NCBI GenBank assembly: GCA_964483805.1
Contig: CAZADH010000002.1
Location: 30,539 to 94,538, forward strand
DNA length: 64,000 bases
Direction of reading: 5' to 3'
Source of the DNA: CAZADH01 sp964483805
GTDB lineage: Bacteria > Muiribacteriota > Ozemobacteria > Ozemobacterales > Ozemobacteraceae
Part shown: piece after piece, positions 58,241 to 64,000 of the stretch
How positions within the stretch are numbered: position 1 is the stretch's first letter
Layout of the letters: the number at the start of each line of letters is the position of its first letter
Translations under genes and position numbers: made by a program
Notes under the pieces: model-generated
Database searches by the model: none
What the model was told of the DNA's origin: nothing
The model's input: the letters and a program-made list of their open reading frames with translations, nothing else

Positions 58241-60279
58241 TCGTGCAACGACATTGCCCATCGCCACGCGTGGCAACACCACATCGTAGCAACAATACAT
58301 CAACCATACGTCGTATGTTTTTCTCGGCCTACTGGTTGACCATCATGGCGTGCTGGCTGTTCCAGGGGCCCGGTGGTGCTCTGGCCCAGACCGGGTCGGG
58401 CAGCGCCGCTCTGACCCTGCAGGTGCCATCGTTCGTGCTGGGCGACCTCGGCGTTCGCGTGGTGGCACGGCTTGGTAGCGGCAGCGGGTTCGACGTCGGC
58501 GCGGGCACGCCGGGCGGGCAACCGTTTGCGGTGAACTACGGCGGCATCCTGATTGCAACCGGCGTGGCCACGACCCCCAATCTGCTCGATCTCACCGTGC
58601 AATTGCCGGCCATCGGCGACCAACCGCTGGCGGTGCGACTGGGCAACACCGGCGCCGTCTGCCGCGTGCGTTCGATCCCGGGGGCACTGGCCGTCGTGCC
58701 GGCAGCCGTCGCGATTCTGTTATGCCTGCTTACCCGCGAAGTGCTGTGGTCGCTGTTCGTCGGTCTGTTCATCGGGGCGCTGGTGTTTTACGAAGGGCAA
58801 CTGATCGTCGCCCTCACCCACATGTTCGACGAGCGGATCCTCGGGGCGCTGACCGACCGCGATCACGCCATGCTCATTGTCACCGCCGTGATGCTGGGCG
58901 GCCTGTTCGGGTTGCTCGACCGCAGCGGCGCGATGCTCGGTCTGAGCGCGCGCTTGGCCGGCGCCGGCGGCTCGACCCGCGGTACCCAGTTCTTCGCCTG
59001 GGCGCTGAGCGCGATCGTCTTCTGCGGCGAATCGGTGCGGGTGCTCATCGTCGGTGGCGCCACCCGACCGATGACCGATCGGCAACGGGTCGGCCGCGAA
59101 AAGCTGGCCTGGCTGATCGACACGACGTCGACGACGGTCACCGCATTTCTTGTATTCACAACCTTCGTGGCCTTCGATCCGGGGCCGATCCGCGCCGTTC
59201 TGGCCGGTGTCGGCATCCACGACCTTGGGCCCGCCGAACTGTCGCTGCAGACCCTGCCTCTGCGGTTCTACGGTTTGTTGACGTTGTTCTTCGGCCTGCT
59301 GATCTGCGTCACCGGCAAAGACTTCGGCACCATGCTCGCGGCCGAGCGCCGCAGTCACACGCATGGCAAACTGGTGGGCGACAACACCGATCCACTCGGA
59401 GTGCCGCCACCCGCCGCCATGCCGCGCAACCCACCCACGCCGACACCGTCACCGGCGGTCGCGGAGGGTCCGGCGCCCGCGCACTGGATCCACGGCGCCA
59501 TTCCGATCCTCATCATTCTCGGCGGGGTCATCGGCGGGGTAACGACCCGCGTGCCGCCGCAGGCATCGCTGCTGATCGCCGCCACGCTCGCGACGTTCGT
59601 CGGCCTGGTCATGGGCCGGGCTGCCGGGTTGTTCGGCCACCGCTCAGCGGCACGGGCCTTTGCCCAGGGCGGCCGCAGCGTCGCCCATGGGGTGATGATC
59701 CTCGTGTTGGCCTGGAGCCTCGGGGCGCTGAGTCACGAACTGCAAGCAGACCGCGCGCTGGCAGCGCTGCTCGTCGACGCGATCCCACCGTGGCTGCTGC
59801 CGGCAACGGTGTTCGGCCTGGCCGCCATGGTCGGCCTCGCCGGTGGCACGCCACTGGTCGCGCTGGCCGCGCTGTCGCCCCTGGTGCTGCCGGTCGTCGT
59901 CGAGCTGCACGGAGCTTACTTCCAGCACCACATGAGCGAGTTCGCCGGCATCATGACGCAGGTCGATTACGTGCGCAGCATGGTGCTGCTGACCATCGCC
60001 GTGATGCTCGAGGGCGCACTGTTCGGCAACCATTGCAGCCCGATCGCGCCAAGCACCGTTCTGGCGTCGATGGCCGCCGGGTCTGACCACCTCGACCACG
60101 TCAGCACCCAACTGCCCTACGCCTTTTTCAATGCCCTGCTCGCGGTCGGCATCGGCTTTCTTCCGATGGCATTCGGCTTGACCTCGATTGTATTGCTGCC
60201 GGCGGCGATGATCATCATGCTCATCGCCCTGCAGATGTTCGGGGTCGACATCGAACCCGGTCCCCGCAACGAATCTTGA
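58237..60279 (+). CDS. NhaC-family Na+/H+ antiporter with extra N-terminal domain
   Basis: This is a 680-residue protein. A signal-peptide-like helix (about 27-52) precedes a beta-rich domain of about 110 residues (LQVPSFVLGDLGVRVV...GNTGAVCRV) and then 10-12 TM helices of the NhaC (PF03553-type) antiporter. Pore-region motifs include FCGESVRVLIVGG and LFGNHCSPIAPSTVLAS. It exchanges Na+ or an organic ion for H+ across the inner membrane. The GTG at 58237 is chosen because GAGGAGA lies 6 nt upstream and the nudix stop overlaps it. An internal ATG at 58315 lies inside an AT-rich motif copy and has no ribosome site. Confidence 0.85.
   Translation: MIVQRHCPSPRVATPHRSNNTSTIRRMFFSAYWLTIMACWLFQGPGGALAQTGSGSAALTLQVPSFVLGDLGVRVVARLGSGSGFDVGAGTPGGQPFAVNYGGILIATGVATTPNLLDLTVQLPAIGDQPLAVRLGNTGAVCRVRSIPGALAVVPAAVAILLCLLTREVLWSLFVGLFIGALVFYEGQLIVALTHMFDERILGALTDRDHAMLIVTAVMLGGLFGLLDRSGAMLGLSARLAGAGGSTRGTQFFAWALSAIVFCGESVRVLIVGGATRPMTDRQRVGREKLAWLIDTTSTTVTAFLVFTTFVAFDPGPIRAVLAGVGIHDLGPAELSLQTLPLRFYGLLTLFFGLLICVTGKDFGTMLAAERRSHTHGKLVGDNTDPLGVPPPAAMPRNPPTPTPSPAVAEGPAPAHWIHGAIPILIILGGVIGGVTTRVPPQASLLIAATLATFVGLVMGRAAGLFGHRSAARAFAQGGRSVAHGVMILVLAWSLGALSHELQADRALAALLVDAIPPWLLPATVFGLAAMVGLAGGTPLVALAALSPLVLPVVVELHGAYFQHHMSEFAGIMTQVDYVRSMVLLTIAVMLEGALFGNHCSPIAPSTVLASMAAGSDHLDHVSTQLPYAFFNALLAVGIGFLPMAFGLTSIVLLPAAMIIMLIALQMFGVDIEPGPRNES
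58305..58317. repeat. AATAC-N3-GTATT motif, CATAC-GTC-GTATG
   Basis: A perfect inverted repeat in the 5' coding part of the NhaC gene, preceded by an AATAC half site at 58294. Confidence 0.7.
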
Positions 60280-60484
60280 CGTCGGCCGGCCCGCCGGCGG
60301 CACCACGATAACCGACAGGCAACACCACTTCGACCATGTCTGCATGGAAGGCTCTCCTGGACGTGCGCAAGAAGCGAGGGCATTGATGTTGGCATCAGCT
60401 CACCGCGGGGCAGTCCCAGCGGTCTACGACGCTGCAAACTTCGCGCGGAGACCAAGTTCGCCATGCGGCTTTTGCCAAACCGAC

Positions 60485-60512
60485 TTGACCTTTTGCGAAC
60501 TGGTCCTATTAC
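60485..60512 (+). promoter_or_regulatory. Promoter of the rhodanese gene
   Basis: TTGACC (60485-60490), a 16-nt spacer and TATTAC (60507-60512). A leader of about 23 nt carries AGGAGG (60531-60536). Confidence 0.5.
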
Positions 60513-60542
60513 CATTGGCAAGTTCGTTACAGGAGGATAATC

Positions 60543-61043
60543 ATGAACCGCATGTTCATGTTGTTGTTGGCAGTTCTCATGGTCATTTGTTGCGTGCCGG
60601 CGTGGGCGGCTGATCCGGCAGAGTGCAAAGACGGATCGTGCGCACCCGAACCGGCGAAGAAGGTCGCGGCACCACCATCGACGGAACCACCACCCCCGGT
60701 TCCGGCGAGTGGGCACAACATCGGCACCGACGTTCTGAAGGCACTGATCGAATCGCGTATCCCGATGGTTGTTCTCGATGCCCGTACCGGCAAATACGAC
60801 GACGGCATCCGCATCAAGGGTGCCAAGGCGTTGAGCCCGACGGCACCGGTCGAAGAAGTCCTCAAAGTGGCACCGTCGCGGCAGATGCTGGTCGTCACCT
60901 ACTGCGGCAGCCTGAAGTGCCCGGCCAGTGCAGCGTTGGCCAAGCATTTGCACGAACTCGGCTTCAAGAACGTGCTCGAGTATCCCTTCGGCATCAAGGG
61001 TTGGCGCGAGGCCGGCCTGCCGGTCGATGAACCGGCGAAGTAG
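60543..61043 (+). CDS. Exported rhodanese-domain protein
   Basis: This 166-residue protein has a signal peptide (about 1-22, ending PAWA), a Pro-rich linker and one rhodanese domain (about 58-160). The domain has VVLDARTGKYDDGIRIKGA and the active-site loop VVTYCGSLKCPAS (C121, with a second Cys at 126). Two more Cys occur in DPAECKDGSC (28, 33). Periplasmic rhodaneses transfer sulfane sulfur or act in redox signalling. AGGAGG precedes the ATG, and an intrinsic terminator lies 76 bp after the stop. Confidence 0.88.
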   Translation: MNRMFMLLLAVLMVICCVPAWAADPAECKDGSCAPEPAKKVAAPPSTEPPPPVPASGHNIGTDVLKALIESRIPMVVLDARTGKYDDGIRIKGAKALSPTAPVEEVLKVAPSRQMLVVTYCGSLKCPASAALAKHLHELGFKNVLEYPFGIKGWREAGLPVDEPAK

Positions 61044-61071
61044 AGCCGGCCCGGCGCCCCAGCCCATGATA

Positions 61072-61084
61072 CATATAACGTAAA
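61072..61084. repeat. AATAC-N3-GTATT motif variant, CATAT-AAC-GTAAA
   Basis: Lies between the rhodanese gene and its terminator, within GATACATATAACGTAAATAC. Confidence 0.4.
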
Positions 61085-61119
61085 TACCTCTCCGTTTCAC
61101 TCACCTCCTCATCTCCGGT

Positions 61120-61150
61120 GACGGCGGGTCGTCTGGCCCGCCGTCTTTCT
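61120..61150 (+). terminator. Rho-independent terminator after the rhodanese gene
   Basis: GACGGCGGG (61120-61128) pairs perfectly with CCCGCCGTC (61137-61145), followed by TTTCT. It separates convergent genes. Confidence 0.8.
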
Positions 61151-61171
61151 CACGCATGGCAACCGGGCGGT

Positions 61172-62038
61172 TCAGGGGCGGCGCGGGAACCCCAGCAACC
61201 GCCTGACCGAGGGCGGCAGGTGCGCGGCGGCCACCATGGCGGCAGCACCCACCGCCGCGGCGGCGGCGATCGGCGCCCACATAGGCACCCGACCCTGCCA
61301 GGCAAAGTCGGTGCTGATCTCGCTGTCGGTGTTGGCAAACGGGGCAAGATCGCCTGCGGTCACGCAGGCCGCAACCAGGGTAAGATCTTCACCGTCGAAC
61401 TCGGCGCGCGAATGCGTCGCCCAGTTTTCGAGAAAGCGGGTCAGGGTGGCCACGGTGGGCGCCGCCGCCACGCCTTCACCGGCTGCGCCGTGAACCGACG
61501 ACCACCAGTGCAAGACATCGCCCGTGGTCTCGATCCCGGGTCCTGACGGCGAGGTGACGACCACGGTGTCGCCCACGCCAAGCTCGAGCGGGCCAAGCAC
61601 CGTGACGGCCGGCAACGGCCCGCTGTCGGCCACCGGCCCCAAACGCTCGAACCGGTCGGTGCGCACGATCCCGGCGCGGCAGCGGCGCCCAAGGAAGCCA
61701 ATGAACAGCCGACCATCGACGATCCAGGCCACCGCCGCATCGGCGCCGGGCACCGGCACCGAGGCGCGACGTGTGGTCAACTGCCGCTGCGACTCGCGTT
61801 CGCTTTCGGCCGCCAAGAGCTCGAGCCACTGGCGAAACCGGTGGCCGGCGGCCGATGCCGCCATTGGCGAGAAGAAACGGAGGTCGGCCAACCGATCGCG
61901 CAACCGCGCGGCCAGGACCTCACCGCGAAAACCGAAACCATCGATTGCCGCGACCAACCGCCGCCGCGGGTCGACCATGGTTGCATCCTGATTGAGATCG
62001 CGCAGGGTTCCGGCATGGGAAGCAACGGCGTGCAACAC
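61172..62038 (-). CDS. PP2C-like phosphatase homologue with degenerate metal motifs and C-terminal TM
   Basis: This 288-residue protein opens like a PP2C/PPM phosphatase: SHAGTLRDLNQDATMV and LVAAIDGFG, where active enzymes have RxxNEDxxxV and VADGMGG. The first Asp-Glu pair is changed (N16-Q17-D18), although the D33-G34 pair stays. The later SDGL segment reads SPSG, and the last motif (DN.T) reads GEDLT. A Gly/Ala-rich TM follows at about 250-272. Activity is doubtful. The GTG start at 62038 lies just inside a 12-bp palindrome GGTAATATTACC (62039-62050) and has no ribosome site. It is the last of three minus-strand genes. Confidence 0.55.
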   Translation of the reverse strand: MLHAVASHAGTLRDLNQDATMVDPRRRLVAAIDGFGFRGEVLAARLRDRLADLRFFSPMAASAAGHRFRQWLELLAAESERESQRQLTTRRASVPVPGADAAVAWIVDGRLFIGFLGRRCRAGIVRTDRFERLGPVADSGPLPAVTVLGPLELGVGDTVVVTSPSGPGIETTGDVLHWWSSVHGAAGEGVAAAPTVATLTRFLENWATHSRAEFDGEDLTLVAACVTAGDLAPFANTDSEISTDFAWQGRVPMWAPIAAAAAVGAAAMVAAAHLPPSVRRLLGFPRRP

Positions 62039-62082
62039 GGTAATATTACCTGATATCGCGCGGCCGCAATCGGCTCAGCGGG

Positions 62083-62460
62083 TCAACCAGGAAAACCCAG
62101 GCCCCGCATGACCATGGCGATGCCGCCGGCCCAGATGCCGAGGATGACACCGCACAGCGCCAGGCGGACACCGAGCGCGTCGATGAACCGGCGCGACCAG
62201 GCCAGGTGGTAGGCAAAGAAACTGAGCACCAGCGAGAACACCGCGCCGCCGCCGTCCCAGGGGGTGTGGTGCGCGAGCCAGCGCATGCCGGTCGTCAGCA
62301 CCGCGCCCCAGAGATACAGGGTGGTCAGCAACGGCACCCACTCGAGCGCCGACTCGTCGCCGCTGTCGCGCCCGGTCTCGGCCGCCGGCGAACCCAACGC
62401 GGCATTGCCGGCAGGTGCGGTCGGGGCGGAGGTTTCGGTCTGCTCGATCTGGTCGGTCAT
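62083..62460 (-). CDS. Small membrane protein
   Basis: This 125-residue protein has an acidic, Thr/Ala-rich N-terminus of about 40 residues followed by two or three TM helices (about 43-60, 70-90, 97-118). No family recognised. A strong promoter within the end of the TtcA-like gene gives a near-leaderless mRNA starting about 2 nt before the ATG. It lies between the TtcA-like and PP2C-like genes and may be cotranscribed with the latter, 44 bp downstream. Confidence 0.6.
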   Translation of the reverse strand: MTDQIEQTETSAPTAPAGNAALGSPAAETGRDSGDESALEWVPLLTTLYLWGAVLTTGMRWLAHHTPWDGGGAVFSLVLSFFAYHLAWSRRFIDALGVRLALCGVILGIWAGGIAMVMRGLGFPG

Positions 62461-62469
62461 GGTTCTGGC

Positions 62470-62498
62470 AATATAGACCGCGTCAGGGTCGATTGCAA
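62470..62498 (-). promoter_or_regulatory. Promoter of the small membrane protein gene, leaderless
   Basis: TTGCAA (62498-62493), a 17-nt spacer and TATATT (62475-62470), then 9 nt to the ATG at 62460. It overlaps the stop region of the TtcA-like gene. Confidence 0.6.
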
Positions 62499-63340
62499 GA
62501 ATCAGGCGGAACGGGCACGCACCACTGCGCCCGCGCGATGCGGGCCAGGTTGTTCTTGACCAGGTCGCGATGATGCCCGAGGCCGTGCAGCCAGGCACGA
62601 ATGGCGGCGCGCTGCCCGTCGGGTTGGCTCGGTGGCGGGGCGGCACCGGTCTCGAGCGCCAGTTCGGCGTTCGGTTCGGGGTTCGTTTCGGCGAGCACGC
62701 CGAGTTTTCGGGCGACGGCGATGATGCGCTTCTCGGGCGTGGTCAGCAACGGCCGCACCAGCTCGACCTTGCCGGCAAAAAACGAGCGGCGCGGCGCCAT
62801 GGTTGCCTCGGTCTTGCCATGAAACATCATGTTCATGAGCAATGTCTGCACCAGGTCGTCTTGATGGTGCGCCAGGGCCAGTCGCGGGATGTTCCGCTCG
62901 ACACACGCCGAGAACAGCAGGCGCCGCCGCTCGCGCGCGCACCGGTCACAAGGCAGTGAGTCCGGCAGCGTGTCAGGCAGCACCACGAACGCCGGCGCTT
63001 CGATGGTCGCGCCGGCACCGGCACCGCTTCTGCCCGCGCACGATGCCCCATCGCGATCGCCGAGGCCCCACGCCCGCAACAGCGCCGGCAGGCGCGCGGC
63101 CGCGCCGGCACATGGGCATCGACGGGGCGGCGGCACATGCAGTACGGTGAGGCGCGGGGCGGGCAATCCCAGAGCAGGGGCGGCCAACAGGACCGCCAGC
63201 AGCACGAGGCTGTCTTTGCCGCCCGAAACGCCGAGCGCGAGGGCGGCGCCCGCTGACCACAGTTGGTGATCGCGGACCAGGGGCCCCGCCGTGCGCATCA
63301 GCGCGCGCCCCGCCGGCAACGTTGCCTTCGGCCATTCCAT
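62483..63340 (-). CDS. TtcA-like tRNA thiolation PP-loop ATPase
   Basis: This 285-residue protein has a PP-loop SGGKDS (39-44), a CxxC pair in LPCDRCARERRRLLF, ALAHHQDDLVQTLLMNMMFHG, and RPLLTTPEKRI. This order matches TtcA, which adds sulfur to C32 of tRNA using a [4Fe-4S] cluster. An insertion rich in Ala, Gly and Arg with extra Cys residues (RRCPCAG, ASCAG) lies at about 80-110. The ATG at 63340 has an extended -10 box 7 nt upstream and no ribosome site, so it should be leaderless. A related TilS-type role cannot be excluded. Confidence 0.75.
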   Translation of the reverse strand: MEWPKATLPAGRALMRTAGPLVRDHQLWSAGAALALGVSGGKDSLVLLAVLLAAPALGLPAPRLTVLHVPPPRRCPCAGAAARLPALLRAWGLGDRDGASCAGRSGAGAGATIEAPAFVVLPDTLPDSLPCDRCARERRRLLFSACVERNIPRLALAHHQDDLVQTLLMNMMFHGKTEATMAPRRSFFAGKVELVRPLLTTPEKRIIAVARKLGVLAETNPEPNAELALETGAAPPPSQPDGQRAAIRAWLHGLGHHRDLVKNNLARIARAQWCVPVPPDSCNRP

Positions 63341-63347
63341 TATCAGA

Positions 63348-63356
63348 ATTATACCA
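63348..63356 (-). promoter_or_regulatory. Extended -10 promoter of the TtcA-like gene, leaderless
   Basis: TGGTATAAT on the minus strand, with the perfect TATAAT at 63353-63348, then 7 nt to the ATG at 63340. The -35 region is weak, as is usual with an extended -10. Confidence 0.55.
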
Positions 63357-63402
63357 GTCTGTGGATAGGGGACAGATCCTAGGGACAGACCCCGACCGGG
63401 TG

Positions 63403-63411
63403 TGATATAGT
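63403..63411 (+). promoter_or_regulatory. Extended -10 promoter of the ATP-grasp gene
   Basis: TGATATAGT, with TATAGT at 63406-63411. A leader of about 28 nt carries GGAGG (63430-63434) ahead of the ATG at 63446. Confidence 0.45.
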
Positions 63412-63445
63412 CGCAGCACTGCACGCGTTGGAGGCATCGGAATCG

Positions 63446-64000
63446 ATGAACGTAATCTATTTGTCACCGCATTTTCCGCGTCATTATGGGCTTTTTGTCG
63501 AGCGCTTGTCGCGCCTGGGCGTTAACGTGTTGGGCATCACCGATCAACACGACATGCAGTTGTCGTTCGAACTGCGGCAGTCGCTGGCCGGCCATTACCG
63601 CGTCGACAGCCTGAACGCCACCGACCAGGTGTTGGCCGGTTGTCACTGGTTCCGCGAGAATTTCGGGCCGATCGATCGGGTCGAGTCGCACCTCGAACCC
63701 TGGATCGCCCTCGAGGCCACGGTGCGCGACCATTTCGACGTGCCGGGCAAGAAGACCGCCGACCTGGGCTTCATCAAGCAGAAGTCGTTGATGAAAGACA
63801 TCTTCGTGCGCGCCCGCGTGCCCACCGCCCGCGGCACCGTCGTCACCGACCCGGCCGCCGCCAAGAAGTTCATCGGTGGTAAATATCCTGTATTTATCAA
63901 GCCCGACATCGGCGTCGGCGCCGCCGACACCTATACCATCCATGGTCCCGACGACTTGCAGCGGTTCTTCGAGGTCAAGGGCGAGCACGACTACTTCATG
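63446..64000 (+). CDS. ATP-grasp-domain protein, 3' end outside the window
   Basis: 185 codons are visible and remain open at the right edge. The chain starts MNVIYLSPHFPRHYGLFVERL, a Rossmann-like pre-ATP-grasp domain, and continues with SHLEPWIALEATVRDHF, then FIKQKSLMKDIFVRARVPTA and the ATP-binding strand PVFIKPDIGVGAADT. This is the layout of carbamoyl-phosphate synthase-like or carboxylate-amine ligases that couple ATP to an acyl phosphate. The substrate cannot be told from this part. GGAGG lies 11 nt before the ATG. Confidence 0.8.
   Translation, partial: MNVIYLSPHFPRHYGLFVERLSRLGVNVLGITDQHDMQLSFELRQSLAGHYRVDSLNATDQVLAGCHWFRENFGPIDRVESHLEPWIALEATVRDHFDVPGKKTADLGFIKQKSLMKDIFVRARVPTARGTVVTDPAAAKKFIGGKYPVFIKPDIGVGAADTYTIHGPDDLQRFFEVKGEHDYFM
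63882..63894. repeat. AATAC-N3-GTATT motif variant, AATAT-CCT-GTATT
   Basis: Lies inside the ATP-grasp gene; the codons GGT AAA TAT CCT GTA TTT ATC break the GC-rich usage on both sides. Confidence 0.5.

Noticed and set aside
58315..58317. ATG within CATAC-GTC-GTATG as the NhaC start
   Set aside because: No ribosome site here, while GTG 58237 has GAGGAGA and overlaps the preceding stop.
1..64000. tRNA, rRNA, CRISPR arrays, prophage or insertion sequences
   Set aside because: Looked for cloverleaf-like or rRNA-like stretches, regular direct repeats with spacers, transposase or integrase proteins and terminal inverted repeats; none seen.

Overview
The window is high-GC DNA (roughly 60-65% G+C by eye) from a free-living bacterium. 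It has a type IV pilus retraction motor, an NtrC-type two-component system, a chemotaxis receptor, a lipoprotein signal, many Sec signal peptides and a cytochrome-type CxxCH protein, which together suggest a motile or surface-active, probably diderm, environmental organism. I cannot place it in a phylum. A run of ten Ns at 55931-55940 shows that this is a draft or metagenome scaffold. I see no rRNA, tRNA, CRISPR, prophage or insertion sequence.

Layout. 1-10.4 kb: a HEAT-repeat protein next to a STAS protein, a voltage-channel-like/RCK protein, an exported protein, a HAD hydrolase, a zincin, an exported GH1-like protein without its nucleophile, and an AbiEi-like regulator translationally coupled to an unknown protein. 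10.5-24.7 kb: a 2305-residue TPR protein, then a HEAT protein and two membrane class III nucleotide cyclases, the second coupled to the first. 24.8-30.4 kb: a DUF523-DUF1722 protein, and a minus-strand cluster of pyrimidine phosphorylase, dGTPase-like HD protein and chemoreceptor. 30.8-38.4 kb: a metal-ligand-free YmdB-like protein coupled to a CHASE2 cyclase, a GAF/HD-GYP protein, a FecR-domain protein and HU. 38.5-48.4 kb: a degenerate PilB-like ATPase, PilT, an Ig-repeat lipoprotein and a PilX-like protein. 48.5-56.0 kb: small membrane or exported proteins and a tightly packed operon of sensor kinase, NtrC-type regulator, exported alpha-toroid protein with CxxCH, and polysaccharide deacetylase. 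56.1-64 kb: a B12-binding protein, an rlmN-like/nudix/NhaC operon, a rhodanese, a degenerate PP2C-like protein, a TtcA-like enzyme and a truncated ATP-grasp gene.

Main themes. (1) Second-messenger signalling is dense: three class III cyclases and an HD-GYP protein. Two of the cyclases have complementary losses of catalytic residues, as expected for an obligate heterodimer. (2) Several genes look like pseudoenzymes: GH1 without nucleophile, YmdB without metal ligands, PilB-like with an altered Walker A, and a PP2C-like protein with altered metal motifs. (3) An AT-rich interrupted palindrome, best written AATAC-N3-GTATT, recurs about every 1-4 kb both between and inside genes, where it forces runs of rare AT-rich codons. 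Known gene content does not explain it and it is the most unusual signal here. (4) A second, GC-rich hairpin repeat occurs in at least three places, with paired base changes in the stem. (5) Several genes have good promoters whose -10 box lies only 6-12 nt from the start codon, which implies leaderless mRNAs.
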